Positions 1-8,259 are shown, numbered from the stretch's first letter. The stretch: 64,000 bases of DNA from CAISIP01 sp965278985 (GCA_965278985.1 OZ257131.1:4278001-4342000), one strand, 5' to 3'. Program-made: numbers and translations. The notes: a model not told the origin generated them from the sequence alone.

Positions 1-342
1 CGGCAGGGCCGTGTCGGAGGCATCGATGCGCAACATGCGCTGCGGCAGCTGGAAGTACAGGCCGCGCACGCCGGGGATGGGCTCCACGGCACGGCGGATC
101 TCGGACTCCTCCACGCTGCAGTCCATGGTGGGGATGCGGTAGGTGTTGGGGGCCACCGGTGCACCGGTCGCGGCAGCTGGCGCAGCGGCGGGCGCACAAC
201 AGGCATCGCCGGCATGCGCTGCGTGACCATGGTCGTGGTCGTGGTCGTGCGCATGACCGTGGGTGTGTCCAGCTTCCGGCGCACAACATGCGTCTGGACC
301 GGACTGTGCAATGGGAATGACTTTGTGGGAATGGGTGACCAT
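1..342 (-). CDS. Heavy-metal translocating P-type ATPase, N-terminal part (runs off left edge)
   Basis: Reading down from an ATG at 342, 114 codons stay open to the window edge, so only the cytoplasmic N-terminus is visible. It has two Cys-Cys-Ala-Pro motifs flanking a His/Asp-rich run (HTHGHAHDHDHDHGH), then a heavy-metal-associated (HMA) domain whose usual GMxCxxC is replaced by a single-Cys form, MDCSVEESEIR. The one-Cys, Glu-rich HMA variant is typical of beta-proteobacterial CadA/PbrA/ZntA-type Zn/Cd/Pb exporters (family knowledge). The pump should sit in the inner membrane and export divalent soft metals; membrane and phosphorylation domains are outside the window. It starts just downstream of a MerR-type promoter. 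Metal specificity cannot be decided from this fragment. Confidence 0.8.
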   Translation of the reverse strand, partial: MVTHSHKVIPIAQSGPDACCAPEAGHTHGHAHDHDHDHGHAAHAGDACCAPAAAPAAATGAPVAPNTYRIPTMDCSVEESEIRRAVEPIPGVRGLYFQLPQRMLRIDASDTALP

Positions 343-362
343 GGGGACTCGCTTTCAAGGTC

Positions 363-393
363 ATTGGAAACCTTGAAGCCCCTCCAAAGTCAA
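363..393 (-). promoter_or_regulatory. MerR-family type promoter with 19-bp spacer for the metal ATPase
   Basis: On the minus strand a TTGACT -35 box (393-388) is separated by 19 bp from a TCCAAT -10 box (368-363). The spacer carries an imperfect dyad, CTTTGGAG...CTTCAAGG. Over-long 19-bp spacers with a central dyad are the hallmark of promoters activated by MerR-family metal sensors such as ZntR, CadR and PbrR. No merR gene lies on the right side, so the regulator must be beyond the left edge or elsewhere. Confidence 0.65.
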
Positions 394-494
394 GCCGCCA
401 TGCCAAAGACCCTGTTGCAAGCCCGTGCGGCGGCAGAAGCCTGCTCTGCTAGGCTGCGCAACAGCGCCCGAGCGTCTACCGCCGGCCACCTTCC

Positions 495-1100
495 ATGACC
501 TACACCTTCGCTTCCGCCACCGTGTTGCTGCTCCTGATCACTGATCCGTTCGGCAGCATCCCGATCTTTGCCAATGCGTTGCGCCATGTGGCGCCCGAAC
601 GCCGCACGCGCGTGATCGTGCGCGAGGTGCTGATCGCCTTCGGCCTGCTGCTGACCTTCATGTTCATCGGCGACGCCTTCCTGCGCGTGATGGGCCTGAG
701 CGGCCTGTCGCTGCAGATCGCCGGCGGCGTGATCCTGTTCCTGATCGCGCTGCGCATGGTGTTCCCCACGCCCGAAAACGACAGCGTACCGTCGATGGCC
801 GGAGAACCCCTGATCGTGCCGCTGGCCGTGCCCGCCCTGGCCGGCCCCTCGGCCATGGCCACCGTGATGCTGCTGGTGTCCGAGGCGCCCCAGCGCCGCT
901 GGGAGTGGATCGCAGCACTCAGCGTGACGATGCTGGTCTGCGCCATCGTGCTAGTGCTGGCCGAGCGCATCCAGAAGCTGCTGGGCGAACGCTTCGTCAT
1001 CGCCGTGGAGCGGCTGATGGGGCTGATCCTGGTAGCGGTGGCGGTGGAGATGCTGTTGCGTGGGATCAAGCAATTCGTGCAGCAGATGGGCAACGCCTGA
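495..1100 (+). CDS. MarC/YhgN family integral membrane protein
   Basis: A 201-aa hydrophobic protein with about six membrane segments. The N-terminal segment carries ITDPFGSIPIF, the MarC-family signature (typically xxDPxGNxPxF), and a second half has the related VPLAVPALAGPSAMATVML stretch, reflecting the family's internal repeat. Length fits the family (about 200 aa). MarC proteins are inner-membrane proteins of uncertain function; the old link to multiple antibiotic resistance is not supported for the family. It is divergent from the metal ATPase and convergent with the mannonate dehydratase-like gene, so probably a single-gene transcript. The ATG at 495 is the only good start; the ribosome site is weak. 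Confidence 0.85.
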   Translation: MTYTFASATVLLLLITDPFGSIPIFANALRHVAPERRTRVIVREVLIAFGLLLTFMFIGDAFLRVMGLSGLSLQIAGGVILFLIALRMVFPTPENDSVPSMAGEPLIVPLAVPALAGPSAMATVMLLVSEAPQRRWEWIAALSVTMLVCAIVLVLAERIQKLLGERFVIAVERLMGLILVAVAVEMLLRGIKQFVQQMGNA

Positions 1101-1124
1101 AGTCGGGTCTTCGCCCTTTGTGCG

Positions 1125-2186
1125 TCAATCCTGAGACACCGCCGCGCTCTGCACCAGCCCCCGGATATAGCCCAACGCAAAGGCCCGGCTGCGGTGGCCC
1201 CAGGCCGTGTCGCCCACCACGTGCGGATGGTGGTCCGGCGTGAGGTAGCCGCTGAAACGTGGCCCGTAGGCGCGCAATGCACGCACCATGTCCACCTTGC
1301 CCTCGTCCCAGAAGGCCTCCGAGAAACGCTCGATGCGGCTGTCGGGGGTCACATTGCGGAAGTGCACCAGCGCGATGGCGTCGCGTTGTGCGTAGCGGTC
1401 GATGGCGCGGTACACACCTTCGGCGTCGAGCATCTGTGAGAAGCATCCCTGGCAGAAGGTCATGGCATTGGCCCGGCTGGGCACGATGTCGAGCATGCGG
1501 TCGTAGGCGGCCATGCTGCGCATGATGCGCGCCACGCCTGCCAATGCCGGCACCTGCGGGTCGGCCGGATGCAGCGCCATGCGCACACCGGCCTTCTCCG
1601 CCACGGGGATCACGGCACGCAAGAAGTAGGTGAGCGACTCCCACATGCGCTCGTCCGACACGATGCCGATCTCCGGCGATGGCGCAGCTTCGCGGGCCTG
1701 CGCATAGTCGAAGCCCTCGGCCAGCGCGCCGCCGCGGATCTTCAGGCCCGTGGTGGTGTGCCAGTTGATGTGCTGCGAGCCCACGTTCAGGTGCCAGCTG
1801 TACTGCAGCACGGGGATGCCCGCCTCGCCCATGGCCTGCACGGACCGGCAGAAGTGCGCGATCTCTTCGTCCCGGCCCGGCTGGCCGAGCAGTATCTTGC
1901 GCATGCGGTGCGGTGGCGTGTGGGCGAGCGAGCACAGTTCGAGCTCGTGCGCGTTCACGGCCGCCTTGAGCGCAAGCAGGTCCTCCGTCCGCCAATGCGG
2001 CCCCGTGCGCAGGCTCTCGCGCAACGCCTCGGACACGGCCGGCGTGCCTTGCGCATTGCCCTCCAGCTCGCCTGCGATGTTCACCACCGCGCCGTCGGCG
2101 CCCATCTGCCGCAGGAAGGACAGGCTCTCGCGGTCGAAGGCGCCCTTGAGGAAGAAGCGGTCGCCGACTTTCATGGTGCTGGACAC
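1125..2186 (-). CDS. Mannonate dehydratase-like (UxuA family) TIM-barrel enzyme
   Basis: A 353-aa protein of the mannonate dehydratase family, TIM-barrel enzymes of the xylose-isomerase-like type. Visible family signals are ALHPADPQVPALAGVARI near the middle, the cysteine segment NAMTFCQGC and VHFRNV toward the C-terminus. Classical UxuA converts D-mannonate to 2-keto-3-deoxygluconate in hexuronate catabolism. This one is shorter than E. coli UxuA (about 394 aa) and is not accompanied by uxaC or uxuB, so the true substrate may be another sugar acid. Its start lies 5 bp after the stop of the upstream TTT receptor gene, so the two are co-transcribed: receptor imports an organic acid, this enzyme dehydrates it. 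Confidence 0.75.
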   Translation of the reverse strand: MSSTMKVGDRFFLKGAFDRESLSFLRQMGADGAVVNIAGELEGNAQGTPAVSEALRESLRTGPHWRTEDLLALKAAVNAHELELCSLAHTPPHRMRKILLGQPGRDEEIAHFCRSVQAMGEAGIPVLQYSWHLNVGSQHINWHTTTGLKIRGGALAEGFDYAQAREAAPSPEIGIVSDERMWESLTYFLRAVIPVAEKAGVRMALHPADPQVPALAGVARIMRSMAAYDRMLDIVPSRANAMTFCQGCFSQMLDAEGVYRAIDRYAQRDAIALVHFRNVTPDSRIERFSEAFWDEGKVDMVRALRAYGPRFSGYLTPDHHPHVVGDTAWGHRSRAFALGYIRGLVQSAAVSQD

Positions 2187-2190
2187 GCGC

Positions 2191-3165
2191 TCAGTCCGGC
2201 TGGATGCCGGCTTCCTTGACGACCTTGCTGTAGACCGCCAGATCGGTGGCGATCACTTTGGCGAACTCTGCGGGTGTGCTCTTCACGACCTCGTAGTTCT
2301 TCTCCGCCAACATCTGCTGCACATCGGGCGCACTGAGGGCCTTGGCCACCTCCTGGTGCAGCCGCTCGATGATGGGCGCGGGCGTCTTCGCGGGCGCGAA
2401 GATGCCCAGCCACACGAGGTTGGTGTAGTCCTTCACACCGCCCTCCTGCACCGTCGGCACGTCGGGCAGCGCCGTCGAACGTGCAGCGCCGGTGGTGGCG
2501 ATGGCGCGCGCCTTGCCGCTCTTGACGAAGGGCAGGCCGGTGGTGCCACTCAGCAGCATCTGCACTTCGCCGGACACCAGTGCCGTGGTGGCCGGCGCCC
2601 CACCCTTGTAGGGAATGTGCTTGATGTCCACGCCCGCCATGCGGTTGAACAGCACCATGCCAATGTGTTGCGGCGTGCCGTTGCCGGGCGACGCGTAGTT
2701 GAGCTTGCCGGGCTGCGCCTTGGCATAGGCCACCAGTTCGGGCAGTGTCTTCGCCGGCACATCGGGATGCACCAGCAGCATGTTGCCCTGCTGCACCGCG
2801 AGGCTGATGGGCGCCAGGTCAGTGGCGACCTGGAAGCTGATGTTGGGGTACAGCGCCGGGTTGATCACGATGCCCGAGTGGTCGATCATGATCGTGTAGC
2901 CATCGGGCGCGGCCTTGGCCACGAAGTCGCCGGCAATCATGCCGGACGCACCCGCGCGGTTCTCCACCAGCACTGGCTGGCCCATGCTCTCGGCCATCTT
3001 GCGGCCGATCAGGCGCGCTACGTCGTCGTTGCCGCCACCCGGGGGATAGGGCACGACGAAACGGATCGGTTTGGAGGGATAGGCCTGGGCCAGGGCGACC
3101 GCGGGCGCTGCGGCCAGTGCCGCCAAGCCAAGGATTGCCAGCCAGCGTGGGATGGGATGCTGCAT
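2191..3165 (-). CDS. Tripartite tricarboxylate transporter (TTT/Bug) periplasmic substrate-binding protein
   Basis: A 324-aa Bug-family extracytoplasmic receptor. The start at 3165 (MQHPIPRW) is chosen over an upstream in-frame codon because a GGAG-type ribosome site precedes it and it gives a clean Sec signal peptide ending ALA-QA. The mature N-terminus YPSKPIRFVVPYPPGGGNDD and the ENRAGASGMIAGDFV segment are diagnostic of the family. These proteins bind carboxylates in the periplasm and deliver them to a TctAB-type permease; no permease gene is adjacent, as is common for Bug proteins in Burkholderiales. It is co-transcribed with the mannonate dehydratase-like gene, suggesting a sugar-acid ligand, but that is inference. 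A palindromic operator lies 74-99 bp upstream. Confidence 0.9.
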   Translation of the reverse strand: MQHPIPRWLAILGLAALAAAPAVALAQAYPSKPIRFVVPYPPGGGNDDVARLIGRKMAESMGQPVLVENRAGASGMIAGDFVAKAAPDGYTIMIDHSGIVINPALYPNISFQVATDLAPISLAVQQGNMLLVHPDVPAKTLPELVAYAKAQPGKLNYASPGNGTPQHIGMVLFNRMAGVDIKHIPYKGGAPATTALVSGEVQMLLSGTTGLPFVKSGKARAIATTGAARSTALPDVPTVQEGGVKDYTNLVWLGIFAPAKTPAPIIERLHQEVAKALSAPDVQQMLAEKNYEVVKSTPAEFAKVIATDLAVYSKVVKEAGIQPD

Positions 3166-3238
3166 CACTGTCTCCGTCTGAGGATGGCGCGGGGCCACCG
3201 GAAATGGGAACCGCCACCGATGCGGGGCGGGCTCGATT

Positions 3239-3264
3239 AATTATCGATCAAATTATCGATAATT
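3239..3264. promoter_or_regulatory. Tandem palindromic operator, likely for the adjacent GntR regulator
   Basis: AATTATCGAT occurs twice (3239-3248 and 3251-3260), one helical turn apart (12 bp), and the second copy extends to a perfect 14-bp palindrome AATTATCGATAATT (3251-3264). The A/T-rich block stands out sharply from its G+C-rich surroundings. It lies between gntR and the TTT receptor gene, the place expected for an operator of an FCD-type GntR repressor. Confidence 0.6.
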
Positions 3265-3330
3265 CAAAAATCACACTAAATTCTTTTAAATCAATAGCTT
3301 GCAATGTCGAAGAGCGCGCCTGTGACCGCG

Positions 3331-4113
3331 CTATGCGCCGCCCGGTGCGGGATGCTGCGGATACAGCGACAGATAGAAATGCTTGGTGGGCTCGATGTGT
3401 TCCTGGCACAAGTCCACCAGCGCCTCGTGGTCCGTACCCCTCAGCAGCGCAATCATCCGGCGGTGGTGCCCGGCGGCTTCGCGGCGCCATGCGGCATCGG
3501 GGATGCGGCGCATGCGGATGGGGTCGATCAGCTGGGCATACGACTGGATCGCAGTGGCCAGCCGCGCGTTGCCGCAGGCGCCGAACAGCGTGTCGTGGAA
3601 GGCCTTGTTGAGGCGGAAGATCTCCAGCGGCTGCTCGTCGCGGCCGGCAGCCTCGTGGGCCTGCTGCAGTTTCTCCAGCTGCGCGATCACCACGTCCGAG
3701 AGAGGCAGCGGCATGCGGCGGATGGCCTGCGCCTCCAGCGTCTCCAGCAGCTCGAACAGGTCTTCCACGTCCTGGCGAGAGTAGTCGCGCACGCAGGCCC
3801 CACGGTTGGGCTCGCGCTCCACCAGGCCGCGCCGGTGCATCTCCTCGATGGCGCTGCGCACCGCATGCCGCGAGGTGGCGAAGCGCTCGATCAGCGCGTC
3901 CTCCACCAGGCGCTCACGCGGCACCAGGCGGCCGAAGATGATGTCCACGTGCAGCGCATCGGCCACGCGGCGCCAGTCGCCCACCATGCGGCTGCGGGCC
4001 GTCTCCGCCTTCGCGGCCTTCGGAACTTTTGCCACCTTGGGCGTGTTGGCACGCCGCCGCGCGGCCGGCGCGCGGGCCGTGGCTGGCATGGGGTTGTGGT
4101 GTGAGGAAGCCAT
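3331..4113 (-). CDS. GntR family transcriptional regulator, FadR/FCD subfamily
   Basis: A 260-aa DNA-binding regulator. After a basic, Ala/Pro-rich N-terminal tail (about 40 aa) comes a winged helix-turn-helix with the helix LIERFATSRHAVRSAIEEM and the wing GLVEREPNRGACV, then an all-helical FCD ligand domain with family metal/ligand positions FRLNKAFH, HHRRMIALL and LCQEHIE. FCD regulators usually repress uptake or catabolic genes until a small organic acid binds. The ATG at 4113 is preferred over a TTG at 4125. It lies 40 bp downstream of the FAA hydrolase gene and upstream of the TTT receptor/dehydratase pair, and probably controls both through the ATCGAT palindromes at 3239-3264. Confidence 0.88.
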   Translation of the reverse strand: MASSHHNPMPATARAPAARRRANTPKVAKVPKAAKAETARSRMVGDWRRVADALHVDIIFGRLVPRERLVEDALIERFATSRHAVRSAIEEMHRRGLVEREPNRGACVRDYSRQDVEDLFELLETLEAQAIRRMPLPLSDVVIAQLEKLQQAHEAAGRDEQPLEIFRLNKAFHDTLFGACGNARLATAIQSYAQLIDPIRMRRIPDAAWRREAAGHHRRMIALLRGTDHEALVDLCQEHIEPTKHFYLSLYPQHPAPGGA

Positions 4114-4153
4114 GGCGCAGTGCAAAGAAAACGCCGAACGGTCCGTGCGCGCC

Positions 4154-5164
4154 TCAGCCCGGCGCCACCACCTGCTGGTCGATCGCGCCGAAGATGCTGT
4201 GGCCGTCGCGGCCCTTCATCTCGATGCGGATGGTGTCGCCGAATTTCATGAACTCGGTGGTGGGCTGCCCGTCCTGGATCGTCTCGATGGCGCGTTTCTC
4301 GGCGATGCAGCTGTAGCCCTTTGGCCACTCCATGCGGCCCTTGGCCTGCTCCACACCCGGGTTGCTGACCGTGCCCGAGCCCACGATGGAGCCGGCACGC
4401 ACGTTGCGCGTCTTGCAGATGTGGGCGATCAGCTGGCCGAAGTGGAAGGTCATGTCCGGGCCGGCCTCGCACATGCCCACCTTGCGGCCATTCCACCGCG
4501 ACTGCAGCACCAGGTCGACGCGGCCCTTGTCCCAGGATTCGCCCAGTTCGTCGAGCGTCACGGCCACGGGGCTGAAAGCGGTCGCGGGCTTGCTCTGGAA
4601 GAAGCCGAAGCCCTTGGCCAGTTCGGCGGGGATCAGGTTGCGCAGGCTCACGTCGTTGGCCAGCATCACCAGGCGGATGCCGTCGAGCGCACGCTCGGGC
4701 GACGCACCCATGGGCACGTCGCCCGTGATGACGGCGATCTCGGCCTCGAAGTCGATGCCCATGGCCTCGGAGGGCACCACGATGTCGTCGCAGGGGCCGA
4801 GGAAGTCGTCGCTCCCACCCTGGTACATCAGCGGGTCGGTGTAGAAACTCGCCGGCACTTCCGCGCCGCGTGCCTTGCGCACCAGCTCCACATGGTTGAT
4901 GTAAGCGGAGCCGTCGGCCCACTGGTAGGCGCGTGGCAGCGGTGCCATGCACTGGCGCGGGTCGAAGGGGAATGCGTGGCGCGTGCGGCCGTGGTTCAGC
5001 GTGTCGCTGAGGTCCTGCAGCTGGGGGGACAGGAAGCTCCAATCGTCCAGCACCTGCTGCAGGCGGTCGGCGATGCCGGTCGCATAATGGGCCGTCTGGA
5101 GGTCCCGCGACACCACCACCAATTGCCCGTCGCGCGAGCCATCCTTGTAACTGGCCAATTTCAT
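4154..5164 (-). CDS. Fumarylacetoacetate hydrolase family protein
   Basis: A 336-aa protein of the FAH superfamily with the N-terminal extension domain (about residues 1-75) followed by the hydrolase fold. Metal-binding acidic residues are visible in GIDFEAEIAVITG, and the conserved GSGTVSNPG loop occurs in the C-terminal half. Family members hydrolyse or hydrate/decarboxylate acylpyruvates and keto-enediols, using a divalent cation. The neighbouring sugar-acid dehydratase, TTT receptor and GntR regulator point to an organic-acid or sugar-acid pathway (for instance a 2,4-diketo-acid cleavage step) rather than tyrosine degradation; no homogentisate dioxygenase is present. Its start codon overlaps that of the divergent DUF3108 gene. 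Confidence 0.82.
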   Translation of the reverse strand: MKLASYKDGSRDGQLVVVSRDLQTAHYATGIADRLQQVLDDWSFLSPQLQDLSDTLNHGRTRHAFPFDPRQCMAPLPRAYQWADGSAYINHVELVRKARGAEVPASFYTDPLMYQGGSDDFLGPCDDIVVPSEAMGIDFEAEIAVITGDVPMGASPERALDGIRLVMLANDVSLRNLIPAELAKGFGFFQSKPATAFSPVAVTLDELGESWDKGRVDLVLQSRWNGRKVGMCEAGPDMTFHFGQLIAHICKTRNVRAGSIVGSGTVSNPGVEQAKGRMEWPKGYSCIAEKRAIETIQDGQPTTEFMKFGDTIRIEMKGRDGHSIFGAIDQQVVAPG

Positions 5165-6332
5165 GGGGGGCAGTGTATTTCAGATGGTGCAGGCCGGACC
5201 CCGGGGCGCGGGCCCCTTTCCCCTCGGTGCGATGGCCCTGCTCGGGGCTGCCGTGCTGGCTGCGCACCTGCTGCTCCTGAGCCGCGCCACGCTGCTGCAA
5301 CCGTCGCAGCAGGCGTTGGGGGCCTATGTCTTTGCCACGCGCACACTGAGCCCTCCGGCGCCGGTGCAAGCCCCTGCCGTGACGGCACCCGCACCGGCAA
5401 CGCCTGCACCCCGCGCATCGCCGCGCACCGCGGCTGCAGCGCGCGAGGAAGGCAGCACCGCGGCGCGCCTGGATGCGTCGCCCGTGCCGTCCTCCGTACC
5501 CGCCGAGCCCGCACCCCATGCCGAAGCACCCGCCGCCGTGGCATCGGCGCCGCAGGCTGCCGCTTCCGCCCCCGCAGTGGCTACCGAGTCACCACCCGCA
5601 GCACCGGCGGTGGCCGCTGCCGCGACGCCCGTTGTACCTGCAGCCCCGGACCTGCCGGCACCTTCCAGCGGACCCCGGCCAGAACCACGCGCCTATGCCA
5701 TTCCCGGCTCGGTGCTGTTGAAATTCAACGCCACGGGACAACGCGGCACGCAACCCCTGCAGGCCTCCGGCCAGATGCTGTGGCAACACGATGGCAAGCA
5801 CTACGAGGCCCGCATGGAGATCGGCGCCTGGGGCCTGGGAGGGCGCACCTTCACCAGCGTGGGCGCGCTGACCGCCGATGGCCTGGCACCGCAGCGCTTC
5901 GCGGACAAGCGGCGCACCGAGGTGGCGGCCCATTTCGACCGCGACCAGGCGCGCGTGGTGTTCAGCGCCAACACACCCAGCGCGACCCTGCTGCCCGGCG
6001 CACAGGACCAGTTGAGCATCTTCATCCAGCTCGCCGCGATGGTGGCCGGTGAACCGCAGCGGTACCAGCCGGGCACGCAGATCAGCCTGCAGACCGTCGG
6101 CCCGCGCGCGGCCGAAACCTGGGTTTTCGACGTGGAGAAGCAGGAGGAGCTCCAGGTGCCCGGCGGGCGCCTGTCCGCGATCAAGCTGGTGCGCAAGCCC
6201 GGCAAGGACTACGACCAGCAGGTCGAACTGTGGCTGGCGCCCGAGCTGTCGTGGCTGCCCGCGCGCATCCGCATCAGCTTCGCCAATGGCGACTATGTGG
6301 ACCAGCAATGGCGCACCAGCGGCCGCCCATGA
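5163..6332 (+). CDS. DUF3108 domain-containing protein with N-terminal membrane anchor
   Basis: A 389-aa protein: a hydrophobic segment near residues 20-42, a long Pro/Ala-rich low-complexity stretch (about 60-175), then a globular C-terminal region (about 180-385) matching DUF3108, with YAIPGSVLLKFNATGQ at its beginning and QQVELWLAPELSWLPARIRI near its end. The domain resembles outer-envelope beta-rich proteins of unknown function that are widespread in Burkholderiales. It probably sits in the periplasm anchored to the inner membrane. The ATG at 5163 overlaps the divergent FAA hydrolase start; an internal ATG at 5184 is an equally plausible start. The role is unknown. Confidence 0.8.
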   Translation: MGGSVFQMVQAGPRGAGPFPLGAMALLGAAVLAAHLLLLSRATLLQPSQQALGAYVFATRTLSPPAPVQAPAVTAPAPATPAPRASPRTAAAAREEGSTAARLDASPVPSSVPAEPAPHAEAPAAVASAPQAAASAPAVATESPPAAPAVAAAATPVVPAAPDLPAPSSGPRPEPRAYAIPGSVLLKFNATGQRGTQPLQASGQMLWQHDGKHYEARMEIGAWGLGGRTFTSVGALTADGLAPQRFADKRRTEVAAHFDRDQARVVFSANTPSATLLPGAQDQLSIFIQLAAMVAGEPQRYQPGTQISLQTVGPRAAETWVFDVEKQEELQVPGGRLSAIKLVRKPGKDYDQQVELWLAPELSWLPARIRISFANGDYVDQQWRTSGRP

Positions 6333-6355
6333 CCCTTCGACAGCGCCCCACACCG

Positions 6356-6378
6356 AAGTGGCATACAAATTGCCACTT
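6356..6378 (+). terminator. Hairpin between DUF3108 and DUF3567 genes
   Basis: Perfect 8-bp arms AAGTGGCA and TGCCACTT flank a 7-nt loop, followed by a GAATTTTGG tract that is only weakly U-rich. It could be a terminator for the DUF3108 gene or a dyad in the promoter of the DUF3567 gene; the sequence does not decide. Confidence 0.4.
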
Positions 6379-6444
6379 GAATTTTGGAACCTCCGCAGCC
6401 AACTGCGAACCAACACCCTAGTCGATGCCTGAGGACCCGCCCAC

Positions 6445-6741
6445 ATGAACACCTTGTACGACTCAGAAAGCTTCTCCGTGACGCACATGCTGGCCAATGC
6501 GCCACTGGACGGTGACGAAGAAGCCGAACGCACCGAGGTGCCCGCGCCGGTGATGGCCCGGCACGGCTTCGAGATCATCGACAAGCGCGCCGGCAAGGAA
6601 ATCTACCTCGACGGCTCCTGGGCCGAGCTGTTCCAACAGCAGATCATCGCCTGGCAGGCCCACACGCCCACCCAGGAAGAGGTGGAAGACACGCTGGAAG
6701 GGTACGCCTCACTGGCGCAGAACCCCGTGGTGGTGCATTGA
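6445..6741 (+). CDS. DUF3567 family protein
   Basis: A 98-aa acidic soluble protein. The segment RHGFEIIDKRAGKEIYLDGSWAELFQQQI matches the DUF3567 family, short proteins found almost only in Burkholderiales; no biochemical role is known. The AUG at 6445 follows a GAGGA ribosome site. Its TGA stop overlaps the TTG start of the next gene, so the two are translationally coupled. The gene is a useful taxonomic pointer rather than a functional clue. Confidence 0.85.
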   Translation: MNTLYDSESFSVTHMLANAPLDGDEEAERTEVPAPVMARHGFEIIDKRAGKEIYLDGSWAELFQQQIIAWQAHTPTQEEVEDTLEGYASLAQNPVVVH

Positions 6742-7601
6742 GCGGCTCCCACCGCCCGACCATTTCCCCACTTCACCGTGCATGCGCCGCCGCGGCGCTG
6801 CTGGCGGTCGCTTTGCTGGCAGGTTGCGCAGCCTCGCGCGGCACAGACCCTTTCCGGGATTTCGACGCACGACTGGACGCCCTGCCGCGCGCAGAGCTGC
6901 TGCTCTTCGGCGAGCAGCACGACGCGCCGGAGCACCATGCGCTGGAACGGCGCTTCGTGGAGGGTCTGGCCCAACGAGGCCGGTTGGCGGCCGTGGCCAT
7001 GGAGATGGCCGACACTGGCCGCGACACCCGCAGCCTGCCGCGTGATGCCACCCCAGACCAGGTGCAGCAGGCACTGGCCTGGAACACAACGGGCTGGCCC
7101 TGGGAGCGTTATGGCCCGACCGTCATGGCCGCTGTGCGCGCTGGCATCCCGGTACTGGGGGCCAACCTGCCCCGCGCGGACATGCGCGGCGCCATGTCCC
7201 AGTCCGCCTACGACACCCACCTGCCTCCGGCCGCACTGGCCGAGCAACGCGAGGCCATCCGCACCGGCCACTGCGACATGCTGCCCGCCACGCAGATCGG
7301 CCCGATGACCCGCGTGCAGATCGCGCGCGATGCCGCCATGGCCCGCACGGCTGCGGCAGCCGTCGCCCCCGGCAAGACCGTGCTGCTGATCGCCGGAGGT
7401 GGCCATGTGCGGCGATCGCTGGGCGTGCCGACGCATGTGCCTGCGAATGTGCGTGCCGTCGTGGTGCTGGCCGTGGCGGGTACACCGCTGCCCGGTGATG
7501 CCGCAGATGCCGACGTGCTCTGGACCACACCGGCCCTGCCCCCCGTGGACCACTGCGCCGCGCTGCAGCGCCAGTTCTCGGCGCCCAAGCCGGCGCCCTG
7601 A
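6738..7601 (+). CDS. ChaN family lipoprotein
   Basis: A 287-aa lipoprotein: a short signal peptide ends in the lipobox LAGC (Cys30), then a ChaN domain with the conserved GEQHDAPEHH motif (about residues 58-67), AAVAMEMAD and the C-terminal LLIAGGGHVRRSLGVP. ChaN-type proteins (Campylobacter ChaN as model) bind haem or iron at the outer membrane and are often iron-regulated; the function here is by homology only. The start is a TTG at 6738 overlapping the stop of the DUF3567 gene; no other in-frame start precedes the signal peptide. Confidence 0.85.
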   Translation: MSGSHRPTISPLHRACAAAALLAVALLAGCAASRGTDPFRDFDARLDALPRAELLLFGEQHDAPEHHALERRFVEGLAQRGRLAAVAMEMADTGRDTRSLPRDATPDQVQQALAWNTTGWPWERYGPTVMAAVRAGIPVLGANLPRADMRGAMSQSAYDTHLPPAALAEQREAIRTGHCDMLPATQIGPMTRVQIARDAAMARTAAAAVAPGKTVLLIAGGGHVRRSLGVPTHVPANVRAVVVLAVAGTPLPGDAADADVLWTTPALPPVDHCAALQRQFSAPKPAP

Positions 7602-7706
7602 GCCACCTGCGGACCATCCCCGCCGCGGGCAGACGCAGAACAGACGGCGGCAACGAATTCCCATCAAGCACCCCGCCGGAGGGGCACTGGCGTTGCGCCA
7701 CAAGCG

Positions 7707-7734
7707 ACTGCGCGCCGGCATGGCGGCGCGCAGT
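7707..7734. terminator. Strong G+C-rich hairpin between convergent genes
   Basis: Perfect 11-bp arms ACTGCGCGCCG and CGGCGCGCAGT enclose a 6-nt loop, exactly in the gap between the convergent ChaN and LapA-like genes. There is no U tract on either strand, so it would act as a bidirectional barrier or RNA-end stabiliser rather than a classical intrinsic terminator. Confidence 0.5.
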
Positions 7735-7752
7735 GGTTGAATCGATTCCCGG

Positions 7753-8259
7753 TCAGTGCGGGGTGCGCACCACCTGCACCTCGGGCTGCAGCACGCCGGC
7801 ATGGCGGCCATTGGCCACAAAGGCGGTGTCCACACGGCTGCCGGTCAGGCGCTCCAACAGTGCGCGCATGTCGGCCAACTCGCGCAGCATGGTCTGCTCC
7901 ACCCGCGAGGCCGAGGCGACGTCGCGCTGGGCGGCCAGCGTGGCCTGCGATTCGAGGTAGGCGCGCAACTCGGTGAAGCGCGAGGCTTCGGCCTTGTCTG
8001 CCAGGACGCGTTGCGCCTCCAGCGCCTTCATGTGGCGGTGCGTGGCCAACTGGTAGTGCGTCTCGAGGTAGGCAGACGCCAGCAGGAACCCGACCCACGA
8101 CACGGCGAGCACGGCCAGCAGCACCAGGCCCAAGGGCGCCTCTCCAGTGCCGAAGCCCCAGCTCAGTTGCGCAGGGCGCACGAACTCGCTCCAGTTGAAG
8201 GCCGCGAAGGTGGCCAGCGCCGCGATGGCGACCAGCAGCAGGATCAGACGGGTACGCAT
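7753..8259 (-). CDS. Small two-TM membrane protein with coiled-coil tail (LapA/DUF1049-like)
   Basis: A 168-aa protein with two membrane segments near the N-terminus (about residues 4-22 and 42-60, the second LGLVLLAVLAVSWVGFLLAS), followed by a charged heptad-like region rich in Ala, Glu and Arg (about 70-145). This layout resembles LapA-domain (DUF1049) inner-membrane proteins, though identity is weak. The start at 8259 is preceded by a GAGGAG ribosome site, so an upstream in-frame codon at 8277 is less likely. The gene stands alone between the ChaN gene and the RND operon; the role is unknown. Confidence 0.6.
   Translation of the reverse strand: MRTRLILLLVAIAALATFAAFNWSEFVRPAQLSWGFGTGEAPLGLVLLAVLAVSWVGFLLASAYLETHYQLATHRHMKALEAQRVLADKAEASRFTELRAYLESQATLAAQRDVASASRVEQTMLRELADMRALLERLTGSRVDTAFVANGRHAGVLQPEVQVVRTPH

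Noticed and set aside
3891..5519. 542-codon frame antisense/overlapping FAA hydrolase and gntR
   Set aside because: Arg-rich alternate frame of the same strand genes; real genes have clear motifs in another frame.
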